The notes beneath the pieces were generated by a model, which saw only the letters and a list, made by a program, of their open reading frames with translations, had not been told where the DNA came from and did not search any database. The translations under genes were made by a program, and so were the position numbers. Shown one piece after another: positions 35,245-44,525 of a stretch of 64,000 bases of DNA; the first letter of the stretch is position 1; each line of letters starts with the position of its first letter. Source of the stretch: JAAEUB01 sp964550345 (lineage in GTDB: Bacteria > Pseudomonadota > Alphaproteobacteria > Rhodobacterales > Rhodobacteraceae); the NCBI GenBank assembly GCA_964550345.1, contig CAZJYZ010000005.1, forward strand, positions 33,167-97,166, written 5' to 3'.

Positions 35245-36663
35245 GTGTCAAATTCAGATGTACCCCAAAAGCTGTACAAAGCCCGTGAACCGGTATTTCC
35301 GCGACGGGTTAAGGGAACTTTCCGGTCTCTCAAATGGTGGCTGATGATTGTCACTCTGGGCATCTATTACCTGTCGCCGTGGCTGCGTTGGGATCGTGGT
35401 GCGAACCTGCCGGATCAGGCGATCCTGATTGATCTGGCCGAGCGGCGCTTTTTCTTCATGTGGATCGAGATTTGGCCACATGAGTTTTACTTCATAGCCG
35501 GTCTGCTAATCATGGCGGGATTGGGGTTGTTCCTGTTCACCTCTGCAGCAGGCCGGGTTTGGTGTGGTTATGCCTGCCCGCAAACCGTCTGGACTGACTT
35601 GTTTATCCTGACCGAACGGTGGATCGAGGGCGACCGTAATGCTCGCGTGCGTTTGTACAATTCCAAATGGAATGCGCGCAAAATCCGCCTCCGGGTGTTC
35701 AAATGGATTATCTGGGTCGCTATTTCGGTAGGGACCGGCGGGGCATGGGTTTTCTACTTTGCCGATGCGCCAACCTTGCTGGTTGATCTGGTTACTCTGA
35801 ACGCCCACGCAGTTGCATATGGTACCGTTGCCGTACTCACTGCCACGACCTTTCTGTTTGGTGGTATAGCGCGGGAACAGATCTGTATCTATGCCTGTCC
35901 GTGGCCGCGTATTCAGGCGGCGATGATGGATGAAGATACTATCACCATCGGCTATCGTGATTGGCGTGGAGAGCCGCGCGGGCGTGGCAAGAAACGTGAA
36001 GAGCTGGGCGATTGCATTGATTGTAATGCGTGCGTCAATGTCTGCCCGATGGGCATAGATATTCGTGATGGCCAGCAGCTTGAATGTATCACCTGCGGTC
36101 TGTGTATCGACGCCTGTGACGAAATGATGGAGAAGATCGGCAAGCCACGTGGTTTGGTCGACTACCTGGCCCTCAAGGATGAAACCCGAGAACGGGAAGG
36201 TAAAAAACCGGTCTCGATCTGGAAACATATTTTGCGCCCGCGCACCATCATGTACACAGTCTTGTGGTCTGGTGTTGGTCTGGCGCTTGTGCTGATGCTT
36301 TTCATCCAGGCTGACATTGACTTGACCGTGCGCCCGGTGCGTAACCCGACATTCGTTACCTTGGCTGATGGCTCCATTCGCAACACCTATGATGTGGGCA
36401 TTCGAAATATGCATGGCGAAGATACGCCATTCTACTTCTCGATCAGCGGGGCCGACGAATTGACGCTTGAGCTTGAGGGAGCGGAAGGTGTTTCGGTTGT
36501 GGCACCTGCGGACATGGAATATAAACAGCGTCTATATCTGATCGCACCCAAGGGCAGCGACGCGGCGACGTCAGACCGCACCACATTGCGGATCTGGATT
36601 ACCGACGGCATCAACGGCGAACGCGCTTACAAAGATGCAGTCTTTAACGGAAGGGGTATGTAA
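35245..36663 (+). CDS. ccoG: cbb3 oxidase accessory iron-sulfur protein CcoG (RdxA/FixG)
   Basis: A 472-residue membrane protein needed for cbb3 assembly, thought to reduce copper for the oxidase. It has several N-terminal membrane helices, a VWCGYACPQTVWTDLF segment, and two 4Fe-4S ferredoxin motifs (CIDCNACVNVCP and CITCGLCIDACD). A periplasmic immunoglobulin-like C-terminal domain follows a further helix near residue 340-360. The start is GTG at 35245, chosen because it gives the usual N terminus. First gene of ccoGHIS. Confidence 0.95.
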   Translation: MSNSDVPQKLYKAREPVFPRRVKGTFRSLKWWLMIVTLGIYYLSPWLRWDRGANLPDQAILIDLAERRFFFMWIEIWPHEFYFIAGLLIMAGLGLFLFTSAAGRVWCGYACPQTVWTDLFILTERWIEGDRNARVRLYNSKWNARKIRLRVFKWIIWVAISVGTGGAWVFYFADAPTLLVDLVTLNAHAVAYGTVAVLTATTFLFGGIAREQICIYACPWPRIQAAMMDEDTITIGYRDWRGEPRGRGKKREELGDCIDCNACVNVCPMGIDIRDGQQLECITCGLCIDACDEMMEKIGKPRGLVDYLALKDETREREGKKPVSIWKHILRPRTIMYTVLWSGVGLALVLMLFIQADIDLTVRPVRNPTFVTLADGSIRNTYDVGIRNMHGEDTPFYFSISGADELTLELEGAEGVSVVAPADMEYKQRLYLIAPKGSDAATSDRTTLRIWITDGINGERAYKDAVFNGRGM

Positions 36664-36664
36664 C

Positions 36665-37153
36665 ATGGCACAAGCAGATTTCACGCCAGTAGGCAAAGAA
36701 CTGACAGGGCGCAAAGTGCTTGCGATCACCGTTGGCTTTTTTGCGGTTATCATCGCGGTCAACCTATTCATGGCTTTCAAAGCCGTTGGGACCTTTCCGG
36801 GTCTGGAGGTTAAAAACTCCTATGTTGCCAGTCAGGCGTTTGATCGCAACCGCGTCGCTCAGGAGGCTCTTGGTTGGGACGTGGCAGCGACAATTGAAGG
36901 TGAAACCCTCTTGTTGTCTATCAACGATTCCCATGGTGATGCGGTTGCGCCGACATCAATCGAGGCTACGCTGGGCCGGGCTACCCATGTTCGCGATGAT
37001 CAGACGCTTGCCTTCACCCAAACTTCCAACGGGTCGCACTCTGCCCATGTGGGAACCCTTGCTGGTGGTAACTGGAACCTGCGCCTGACAGCATTTGCCG
37101 ATGACGGTACTTTGTTTCAGCAACGTATCGTAATCTATATCGCGGGGAACTAA
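36665..37153 (+). CDS. ccoH: cbb3 oxidase assembly protein CcoH (FixH)
   Basis: A 162-residue membrane-anchored protein of the FixH family. A short cytoplasmic tail (ADFTPVGKELTGRKVLA) leads to one helix (about residues 19-38) and a periplasmic domain with the typical NSYVASQAFDRNRVAQEALGW segment (split over positions) and a GGNWNLRL motif. ATG at 36665 comes two bases after the ccoG stop. Its exact biochemical step is unclear; in relatives it stabilises cbb3 assembly intermediates. Confidence 0.93.
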   Translation: MAQADFTPVGKELTGRKVLAITVGFFAVIIAVNLFMAFKAVGTFPGLEVKNSYVASQAFDRNRVAQEALGWDVAATIEGETLLLSINDSHGDAVAPTSIEATLGRATHVRDDQTLAFTQTSNGSHSAHVGTLAGGNWNLRLTAFADDGTLFQQRIVIYIAGN

Positions 37154-37156
37154 ACT

Positions 37157-39352
37157 TTGGTTGCACCGGTTTCTGCCTGTCCGGCTTGTATTGCCGCGCC
37201 TTTAGCCGAAGAAACAGCCAGTGCTGCCTACGCTGGCAACGGGGCTGAGGCGGCGCGCATTATGCTGTCGCTGCCCCTGATCCATTGTGCAGCTTGTATT
37301 TCCGGGGTCGAAGCCGGTTTGTCGCGCCAGCCGGGTGTTCGTTCAGCGCGGGTCAACCTGACCCTCAAACGCGCAACGGTCGAGGCGGATCCGGACATAG
37401 AACCTCAGGTTCTGGCGGATTACCTCAGTTCAATTGGCTATGAGGCCTATGAGCTGGATGCGGCAGCTCTCTTAGCAACGCAGACCGACAAGCAGGGCCG
37501 GGACCTGATGATGCGTCTGGGCGTGTCCGGTTTTGCAATGATGAATGTCATGCTGTTATCGGTAGCGGTCTGGTCCGGGGCGGCGGGGGCAACCCGCGAC
37601 ATGTTCCACTGGATTTCCGCTGCCATTGCTATTCCGGCCATCGCATTTTCGGCACAGATATTTTTCCGCTCTGCTTGGTCGGCCTTGCGCGTTGCACGGC
37701 TTAACATGGATGTACCGATCTCGCTGGCGATCATTCTGGCCGCTGGCATGTCAGTCTATGAGGTTACCCAATCCGGCGCGCATGCCTATTTTGATGCCGC
37801 CCTGTCGCTGACATTTTTCCTGCTTGCTGGCAGGTTTCTGGATCACCGCACCCGGTCCGTAGCTCGTTCCGCGGCCGAGGAACTGGCTGCCTTGGAAGTG
37901 CCACGCGCCCACCGTCTGAGCGATGATGGTGAGCAGGTTGTGCCCGTGAACGAGTTGCTGCTCGGAGATCACGTGCGCGTTGTGCCGGGTGCACGGGTGC
38001 CGGTGGACGGTGTCGTGGTGGAGGGCGAGAGCGAAATTGATACGTCGCTTCTAACCGGGGAAAGCCTGCCAGCCTTTGCTGGTCCTGAGACACGCGTCAG
38101 TGCTGGTGAGGTCAACCTGACCGGCCCCCTGACCGTTCGGGTAACTGCCGCAGGGCAGGACACCAACCTGCACCGCCTCGCTGATCTGGTTGCTGTTTCT
38201 GAGAATGCGCGCAACCGCTACACATCTCTTGCTGACAAAGCCGCAGCGGTCTATGCGCCGCTGGTACACCTGTTGGCCTTTGTTGCATTTCTCGGCTGGC
38301 TCTGGGCCTCGGGTGGTGATGTGCGCCTGTCGCTAAACATCGCCGTGGCTGTTTTGATCATCACCTGCCCCTGTGCTCTGGGGCTTGCCGTGCCAGCGGT
38401 AACCACGGCTGCCTCTGGGCGGTTGTTTTCGCAAGGAATGCTTTTGAAATCTGCCACCGCGATGGAGCGGCTGGCTGAAGTGACCCATGTGGTTTTTGAC
38501 AAAACTGGTACCCTGACTGAAGGTAAACCAGAGCCCGTTAATGTGGAAGAGATTGACCTGCGCAAACGTCAGATAGCTTTGGCCCTGGCAACAGGCAGTG
38601 CCCACCCGCTTGCGCGGGCGTTGGTGACAGCCCTCAGGTCGGTTAAACCCGCGAAGGTCACTGAAATTCGAGAGGTCCCGGGCCACGGTATCGAAGGTAT
38701 CTGGCACGGCAAGCGCGTCAGGCTGGGCAGGGCTGACTGGGTTGGAGCCGATCAGATTGGAAGAACAGCAACCTATTTGGGGATTGAAGGTGGCAAAGCG
38801 CAGGTATTCACATTCAACGATGCGCCGCGCCCCGGTGCGGGTGAAGTCGTGAAAGCCTTTCAGAGCCAAGGCCTGAAAGTGACGATGCTGTCTGGCGACG
38901 CCGAAAACGCGGTGGTGGCCCTTGCTGGAAATCTGGGCATTGATGACTGGCAGGCACAGGTATTACCCGAAGAAAAGGCGCGTATCGTGTCAGAATTGGC
39001 GGAGAGCGGTGAGAAGGTGTTGATGATTGGGGATGGCCTGAACGATACAGCCGCTCTTGCCGCATCTCACGTGTCCATCTCACCAGCATCGGCGCTTGAG
39101 GCAACGAGGGTCGTTTCGGACATTGTGCTGTTGGGCCGTACTTTGTCACCGCTTGCAAATGCCGTGGTCCTTTCACGTTCCGCAACGCGCCGTATTAAGG
39201 AAAACTTTGGTATTGCAGCGGCCTATAATGCGATCGCAATCCCGATCGCGCTGGCAGGTTTTGCCACGCCTTTGGCGGCAGCACTGGCCATGTCGTTCTC
39301 ATCTATTTCGGTATCCCTGAACGCTTTGCGCCTTAGAAAGGTAAGCAAATGA
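37157..39352 (+). CDS. ccoI: Copper-translocating P-type ATPase CcoI (FixI)
   Basis: A 731-residue P1B-type ATPase that supplies copper for CcoN. An N-terminal cysteine segment (CPACIAAP) precedes a heavy-metal-associated domain with C44-A-A-C47. The translocation motif is CPC at residues 404-406, and the phosphorylated aspartate is D448 in DKTGTLTEG. The hinge GDGLNDTAAL is intact. The start is TTG, four bases after the ccoH stop. The stop overlaps the ccoS start (ATGA). Confidence 0.95.
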   Translation: MVAPVSACPACIAAPLAEETASAAYAGNGAEAARIMLSLPLIHCAACISGVEAGLSRQPGVRSARVNLTLKRATVEADPDIEPQVLADYLSSIGYEAYELDAAALLATQTDKQGRDLMMRLGVSGFAMMNVMLLSVAVWSGAAGATRDMFHWISAAIAIPAIAFSAQIFFRSAWSALRVARLNMDVPISLAIILAAGMSVYEVTQSGAHAYFDAALSLTFFLLAGRFLDHRTRSVARSAAEELAALEVPRAHRLSDDGEQVVPVNELLLGDHVRVVPGARVPVDGVVVEGESEIDTSLLTGESLPAFAGPETRVSAGEVNLTGPLTVRVTAAGQDTNLHRLADLVAVSENARNRYTSLADKAAAVYAPLVHLLAFVAFLGWLWASGGDVRLSLNIAVAVLIITCPCALGLAVPAVTTAASGRLFSQGMLLKSATAMERLAEVTHVVFDKTGTLTEGKPEPVNVEEIDLRKRQIALALATGSAHPLARALVTALRSVKPAKVTEIREVPGHGIEGIWHGKRVRLGRADWVGADQIGRTATYLGIEGGKAQVFTFNDAPRPGAGEVVKAFQSQGLKVTMLSGDAENAVVALAGNLGIDDWQAQVLPEEKARIVSELAESGEKVLMIGDGLNDTAALAASHVSISPASALEATRVVSDIVLLGRTLSPLANAVVLSRSATRRIKENFGIAAAYNAIAIPIALAGFATPLAAALAMSFSSISVSLNALRLRKVSK

Positions 39353-39510
39353 ATGTACTTGTTTTTTTGATACCCGCTTCGCTTGTGCTTGGTGGACTTG
39401 GGCTGGCGCTATTTTTCTGGACCATGCGCTCGAACCAGTATGATGATCCGGACGGTAACGCCAACCGCATCCTCAGCAACCGTTGGGATGAAACGCCGCC
39501 GGAGGAATAA
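39349..39510 (+). CDS. ccoS: cbb3 oxidase assembly protein CcoS
   Basis: A 53-residue protein that begins MNVLVFLIPASLVLGGLGLAL, with a single membrane helix and the family's FFWTMRSNQYDDPDGNANRIL segment. CcoS is required for cofactor insertion into cbb3 oxidase. The ATG overlaps the ccoI stop by four bases, so it is translationally coupled. It completes the ccoGHIS assembly operon. Confidence 0.92.
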   Translation: MNVLVFLIPASLVLGGLGLALFFWTMRSNQYDDPDGNANRILSNRWDETPPEE

Positions 39511-39623
39511 GCTCGAGGGTTAACGATACACTTAGACCGGCAAGAACCATCTTCGAAACTCGACCCCTTTAATCTTGGTGCTTAGTGTCAAAAATACTTT
39601 GACTCATTTGCATATATACCTTT

Positions 39624-39639
39624 CCGGAATACCGGAATA
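39624..39639 (+). repeat. Tandem 8-base repeat
   Basis: CCGGAATA occurs twice in direct succession, followed by CC, in the 208-base gap between ccoS and the esterase gene. The rest of the gap shows no gene and no convincing promoter or terminator. Confidence 0.4.
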
Positions 39640-39718
39640 CCAGTTTTCGAGCGTCGGCTGCCCAGCTGAGCACTGATAAATGCCAGATCCGCTTCATGCA
39701 AAAGTCAGAAAAAGCCCG

Positions 39719-40339
39719 TCAGTGAATATCCTTGATCAGCGCTATTACATGCGGTGCTATCTGCTCAACAATGCGTGTCACACCGGCTTCGTTAGGATGT
39801 ACAGCATCCTTTTGCATATATTCACGCAGCACTTTTTCACGATCTCCGATATCTTCCAGTGCTTGTAGAAAATATTCATAATATTTTGTTTTGTATTCTA
39901 CTGCCAGGTCCCCATAAATCGCGTCAAATTCGACCTTGTATTCGGTGCCGAAATTTCCCGGAGCAAGCATACCTACCAGCAGGATTGGCAGTCCCCGCTC
40001 GGTAATTTTGCGCAGGATCGTATCAAGGTTTTGCCGCGCTTCGCTGACCGGCAGACCGCGCAGCATGTCATTCCCGCCAAGGGCGACAATGACGGCATCG
40101 ATTTCATCAGTCAGTGACCATTCAATTCGTCCGGCACCTCCTGCCGTGGTGTCGCCGGACACGCCGCCGTTTATGATTGTTACCGCCACATTTCTTTCGT
40201 GTAACCATTGCTCTAATTGCGGTACAAAGCCCTGTTCAGGGGGTAACCCGTAGCCCTGTGTAAGGCTGTCGCCAAAGGCGAGCAAAGTGACCTCGTCCGC
40301 AGCCGACATCTGCGCTGCACAAATCAGCGGTAAAAGCAT
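39719..40339 (-). CDS. tesA: GDSL/SGNH arylesterase (TesA-like)
   Basis: A 206-residue SGNH hydrolase. Block I contains the nucleophile in AFGDSLTQGYGL (Ser25), block II GGVSGDTTAGG, block III GGNDMLRG, and block V the DAVHPN catalytic Asp-His pair. A short hydrophobic N terminus (MLLPLICAAQMSAA) looks like a signal peptide, suggesting a periplasmic enzyme. ATG at 40339 is chosen because longer in-frame starts overlap the divergent ABC gene. It is divergent from an ABC ATPase/permease pair, matching the tesA-ybbA-ybbP neighbourhood of other proteobacteria. Confidence 0.9.
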   Translation of the reverse strand: MLLPLICAAQMSAADEVTLLAFGDSLTQGYGLPPEQGFVPQLEQWLHERNVAVTIINGGVSGDTTAGGAGRIEWSLTDEIDAVIVALGGNDMLRGLPVSEARQNLDTILRKITERGLPILLVGMLAPGNFGTEYKVEFDAIYGDLAVEYKTKYYEYFLQALEDIGDREKVLREYMQKDAVHPNEAGVTRIVEQIAPHVIALIKDIH

Positions 40340-40400
40340 CTTGGAAAGCCGCCCGAAACCCCCATATGGTGACAGACGGACGCGACGAAAGGCGGACAGG

Positions 40401-41078
40401 ATGACGGACCAGATTATCACTCTGACGGATGCCAGCCTGAGCCTCAGCAGCAATGCTGGCAGGGTCGACATCCTGCGCGATGTCAGCCTGTCGGTTGCCC
40501 GGGGGGATACGCTGGGGCTGATCGGGCCATCCGGTTCGGGCAAATCTTCTCTCCTTATGCTCATGGGTGGATTAGAACGCGCGACTTCCGGGCAGGTTAA
40601 CGTGCTGGGCCACGATCTTGGGGCTCTGGGAGAAGACGCATTGGCCCGTTTTCGCATGTCACACCTTGGGGTCGTGTTTCAGTCGTTTCATCTGATTCCG
40701 ACTATGACGGCGCTGGAAAATGTTGCAACCCCGCTGGAGCTTGCCGGAACTCCCGATGCATTTGAACGCGCCGAGGCTGAACTTGACGCCGTTGGGCTTG
40801 GCGCACGTCACGATCACTATCCGGCGCAACTTTCGGGTGGTGAACAGCAGCGGGTCGCCCTGGCCCGTGCGGTGGCGCCTCGTCCTGATATTTTGCTGGC
40901 GGATGAACCTACCGGCAACCTTGATGGCAGCACGGGTGCCACAATTCTGGAGCTGCTGTTTTCCCTGCGCGAAAGCTATGGTGCAACGCTGGTTTTGGTC
41001 ACCCATGCACCAGATCTGACCGCGGCCTGCGACCGAGTTCTGACCTTGCGGGATGGCCAGCTTGAGGCCAACGTATGA
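40401..41078 (+). CDS. ybbA: ABC transporter ATP-binding protein (YbbA-like)
   Basis: A 225-residue ATPase of the LolD/MacB/FtsE group. Walker A is GPSGSGKS at residues 42-49, the signature LSGGEQQR precedes Walker B (ILLADEPTGNLD), and the switch histidine is in LVTHAPDL. The stop overlaps the start of a large FtsX-type permease by four bases, so the two form a YbbA/YbbP-like mechanotransmission or lipoprotein-release type complex. ATG at 40401 has aaaggcggacagg upstream. Confidence 0.92.
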   Translation: MTDQIITLTDASLSLSSNAGRVDILRDVSLSVARGDTLGLIGPSGSGKSSLLMLMGGLERATSGQVNVLGHDLGALGEDALARFRMSHLGVVFQSFHLIPTMTALENVATPLELAGTPDAFERAEAELDAVGLGARHDHYPAQLSGGEQQRVALARAVAPRPDILLADEPTGNLDGSTGATILELLFSLRESYGATLVLVTHAPDLTAACDRVLTLRDGQLEANV

Positions 41079-43603
41079 GCCTCGCGGTTGCTACTCGTCT
41101 GGCACGGCGCGAGTTGCGCGGCGGGCTCCGGGGGTTTCGCGTCTTTCTGGCCTGTCTGGCACTTGGTGTCGCGGCAATAGCAGCCATTGGCGGTGTGCGC
41201 GAAGGTATAAAGGCCGGACTGGCAGAAGAGGGCGCAACCCTTCTGGGTGGGGACGCTTCGGTTGAATTGACCTACCGGTTTGCCGATGAGGGCGAAAGAG
41301 CTTGGCTTTCGGGTAATTCAACGCAACTTTCCGAGATTGCCGAGTTTCGATCGATGGCCGTAGTTGGCACCGGTTCGGACGCCCTTCGTGGCCTGACACA
41401 GGTTAAGGCAGTAGACGCTGCTTACCCGCTTTATGGGGCGCCGCTGCTGGAACCGCCGATATCCCTGGCGCAGGCATTTGCCGGTCAGGCAGGTTTGCCC
41501 GGTATTGTCATGGACCCTCTGTTAGTCGCGCGATTGGAAATTATGCCGGGTGATGTCGTGCAGTTGGGCGACACACCCTTCGTTTTAATGGCGTCTCTGA
41601 TAAGCGAGCCGGATAACGCCACGGGTGGTTTTGGGCTTGGTCCGCGCAGCCTTGTTTTACGTGCTGACCTCGTGGATTCAGGGCTTTTGGCGCAAGGCAC
41701 CTTGTTTGACACGTCGTACCGCCTTCGCCTGCCTGACAACACGGACCTTGAAGTTTTGCGAGTGGAAACGGAACAAGCAATCAGTGGTGCCCGCTGGCAG
41801 GACGCCCGCGACGGCGCGCCGGGTGTGCGCTTTTTTGTCGAACGTTTAGGGGCGTTTTTGGTGTTGGTTGGTTTGGCTGGGCTAACGGTGGGTGGGGTTG
41901 GCGTATCAGCAGCTGTGCGTGCCTATCTGGACGAAAAAACGGCAACGATTGCTGTACTGAAAACGCTCGGTGCCTCTGGCCGGCTGATTTTTCAAACCTA
42001 TCTGATTCAGATTGGCGCTCTGACCGTGCTGGGGCTGTCTCTGGGGCTTGCCTTGGGTGCCTTTGTCCCTTGGCTGTTGGGGCCGGTTATCCAGTCGGCC
42101 CTGCCGGTGCCCGCTGACTTCAGCCCGCGGCTCAGACCTTTGTTGGAGGCCGCGGCGTATGGCGGTCTGGCAGCACTTTTGTTTACGATCTGGCCCTTGG
42201 CGCGGGTTGAGAAAATCCGTGCTGCATCCCTGTTCCGCGAGGTGGCCACAGGCAAAAGTGGCTTACCGCGTATAGGTTTCATGCTTCTGACAGCGGGTAT
42301 TTTGGCAGGCCTTATAGGTCTGGCTGCATATTTGACCGGTGCCGCCAGACTTGTGTTCTGGGCTAGTGCCGGATTTTTTGCAGCCTTCCTAGCGCTTGCG
42401 CTTGCGGGTGCATTGGTACGGTTGGTTTCACGCTGGCTGGCGGGTCGCAAAGCCCTGCGGGGACGCCCAACTCTGCGCATGGCGCTGGGTGCGGTTGGCG
42501 GGCCAGGTGGGGATGCTGGCGCGGTCGTCCTTTCGTTGGGGTTGGGTTTAAGCGTTCTGGCCGCCATTGGTCAGATTGATAACAACCTGCGCGGCGCGAT
42601 CAGCCGTGAAATGCCGGATGTCGCGCCGTCCTTCTTTGTCGTCGATATTCAACCCGACCAGATTGAAGCGGTGCGCGTGCGTGTCGAAAACGATCAGGGC
42701 GTCAGCCGCCTTGACGCAGCCCCGATGTTGCGCGGTGTGATCACCCGGATCAATGACCGCCCGGCCGAAGAAGTGGCGGGCGAGCATTGGGTGCTGAGCG
42801 GCGACCGTGGCCTGACCTATTCCGAGGCTCTTCCCGAGCGTACAGAGTTGGTCAAGGGCGAATGGTGGGCGCCGGATTACACCGGGCCACCCTTAATTAG
42901 CTTTTCTGCGATCGAGGCCGAGGAAATGGGGCTGCTTTTGGGTGATACCCTGACGATTAACATACTCGGGCGTGATATTACCGGCACCATTGCCTCGTTT
43001 CGAGAGGTTGATTTTTCGCGTGCCGGTATGGGGTTCATCCTGTCGATGAACCCGGCGGCTTTGCGTGGTGCGCCACATTCCTTTATCGCAACGATTTATG
43101 CCGAGCAGGCTGCCGAAGCAGCGATCCTGCGCGACCTGTCGGCGGCACATTCCAACATCACGGTAATATCCGTGCGCAATGCTATTGAGCGTGTAACTGG
43201 GATCATGGGCCAGATCGCTGCTGCGGTAACATACGGCGCTTTGGCGACGCTGGTAACCGGCTTTGTGGTGCTGATCGGGGCGGCGGCGGCCGGGGAAAGG
43301 GCACGCGCTTATGAGGCCGCTTTGCTGAAAACCCTCGGTGCGACCCGCGGTCGGGTTTTGGTCAATTTCGCCCTGCGTGCGGCCCTCTTGGGTGCAGCGG
43401 CAGGGCTTGTTGCTGTTGGCGCTGGCGGGCTAGCTGGCTGGGCTGTTACCCACTTTGTCATGGAACAGGTTTTCAGCTTTGAACCTGCTTCGGCGCTGGC
43501 TATTGTTATGGGCGGTATTCTGGTGACCTTGCTTGCCGGAATGGGCTTTGCCTGGCGTTCCCTGTCGCAGCGCCCTGCACGTGTGCTCAGGGCACGAGAA
43601 TAA
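41075..43603 (+). CDS. ybbP: FtsX-family ABC permease (YbbP-like)
   Basis: An 842-residue inner-membrane protein with an N-terminal helix, a large periplasmic domain (about 45-245), a first FtsX core of several helices (about 255-370), a central membrane/hinge region (about 395-500), a second periplasmic domain (about 510-705), and a C-terminal FtsX core with LLKTLGATRGRVL. The sequence TIAVLKTLGASGRLIF in the first core is the matching coupling-helix region. The double-FtsX architecture matches YbbP. Substrate unknown. Coupled to ybbA. Confidence 0.9.
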   Translation: MSLAVATRLARRELRGGLRGFRVFLACLALGVAAIAAIGGVREGIKAGLAEEGATLLGGDASVELTYRFADEGERAWLSGNSTQLSEIAEFRSMAVVGTGSDALRGLTQVKAVDAAYPLYGAPLLEPPISLAQAFAGQAGLPGIVMDPLLVARLEIMPGDVVQLGDTPFVLMASLISEPDNATGGFGLGPRSLVLRADLVDSGLLAQGTLFDTSYRLRLPDNTDLEVLRVETEQAISGARWQDARDGAPGVRFFVERLGAFLVLVGLAGLTVGGVGVSAAVRAYLDEKTATIAVLKTLGASGRLIFQTYLIQIGALTVLGLSLGLALGAFVPWLLGPVIQSALPVPADFSPRLRPLLEAAAYGGLAALLFTIWPLARVEKIRAASLFREVATGKSGLPRIGFMLLTAGILAGLIGLAAYLTGAARLVFWASAGFFAAFLALALAGALVRLVSRWLAGRKALRGRPTLRMALGAVGGPGGDAGAVVLSLGLGLSVLAAIGQIDNNLRGAISREMPDVAPSFFVVDIQPDQIEAVRVRVENDQGVSRLDAAPMLRGVITRINDRPAEEVAGEHWVLSGDRGLTYSEALPERTELVKGEWWAPDYTGPPLISFSAIEAEEMGLLLGDTLTINILGRDITGTIASFREVDFSRAGMGFILSMNPAALRGAPHSFIATIYAEQAAEAAILRDLSAAHSNITVISVRNAIERVTGIMGQIAAAVTYGALATLVTGFVVLIGAAAAGERARAYEAALLKTLGATRGRVLVNFALRAALLGAAAGLVAVGAGGLAGWAVTHFVMEQVFSFEPASALAIVMGGILVTLLAGMGFAWRSLSQRPARVLRARE

Positions 43604-43937
43604 GGCTCTCGGAAAGCTAATCTTAAAAAAGCTGGTAAAAATCAAATACTTAGCTTTTGAAGCCGAATGTCATCCGGCGGGACGATCAGGCCGTAATGTC
43701 CATGGCGATCAATTTGGAGGAATGGGGTATGCCTAGGTTAAAAGTTGACGGGTACCGAAATCGAAAAATGCAAGATCAGAGCGGACATGATGGCACGGGA
43801 CAACGCCTCGTCCGAGCGTGACAAAGCTGTCAGAAGTTGCGGCAGAAGAGCGGAAGATGACGACGAAGATCGCGGGTATGGGCACCCGTGATTCCAGGCA
43901 AAGTTTTGCGCGCGCGCAAGCATCTGTTTCCCTGTGC
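43604..43937. other. 334-base stretch without a recognised gene
   Basis: Between the YbbP-like permease and the AhpD-like gene there is no homologue I recognise. A 30-codon frame at 43729-43821 (+), beginning MPRLKVDGYRN, has a good GGAGG Shine-Dalgarno eight bases before its ATG. A second frame reading on (SVTKLSEVAAEERKMTTKIAG) overlaps it out of phase. This could be a decayed small gene. Confidence 0.3.
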
Positions 43938-44501
43938 CTACAATTCCAGCCTGTCAGCAAAACTCAGGTAGGAATTCGCATGTTTTGAGGCATCATTGTC
44001 TGCGCCCGGACGCATGTGCGGATGTTCCGCGTAATCGTAGTTTACGCCTGTGCCCTCAATCATCCGGTTATAGAGATTGAACAACGCGTTGACTTTTACC
44101 GCATCAAACAACGCGGCTTCACTCCATCCGGCGTCGAAAACGGCTTTTGCGTCAGCTTTGGTAAGCTGTGCGGGCAGATTATTCAGCTTGGCGGTATAGG
44201 CTAGCAAAGGGCGCAAATTTTCGTCAACAGGGGCGCTGTCCAGATCTGCAACCAGCGCGTCGATCAGGTCCGGGTCAATGCCGAAAAGCTCGGCATAAGC
44301 CCTGTGCGAGCCATAACAGAACGTGCAGGCGTTCAGGGCAGACGTGTAGGTGGCTATCAATTCACGCTCACCGATGCTCAGCTCACTTTCCCCTCGTAAC
44401 AGGATGTCTGTAAATTCCATCAAAGGCCGGATGCCGTCGGGAAAAAGCTGTAACAGGTCACTCAAATGTGCGGTTTCAGGTAGAGAAGGCAGAAATGGCA
44501 T
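43938..44501 (-). CDS. AhpD-like carboxymuconolactone decarboxylase family protein
   Basis: A 187-residue peroxidase-related protein. The redox centre is C59-T-F-C62 followed by GSHR (His66), as in alkylhydroperoxidase AhpD, within the LNACTFCYGSHRAYA segment. ATG at 44501 is preferred because GGAG lies about eight bases before it; a GTG at 44510 is in frame. It probably reduces peroxides or disulfides, but the substrate is unknown. A GST gene lies just upstream on the same strand with a short gap. Confidence 0.87.
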   Translation of the reverse strand: MPFLPSLPETAHLSDLLQLFPDGIRPLMEFTDILLRGESELSIGERELIATYTSALNACTFCYGSHRAYAELFGIDPDLIDALVADLDSAPVDENLRPLLAYTAKLNNLPAQLTKADAKAVFDAGWSEAALFDAVKVNALFNLYNRMIEGTGVNYDYAEHPHMRPGADNDASKHANSYLSFADRLEL

Positions 44502-44525
44502 GGTGCTCACTCCGACAGGTTCAGG

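Noticed and set aside
42736..42747. GTGTGATCACCC within the ybbP-like gene
   Set aside because: Lone copy in coding sequence (GVITR), not near a promoter.
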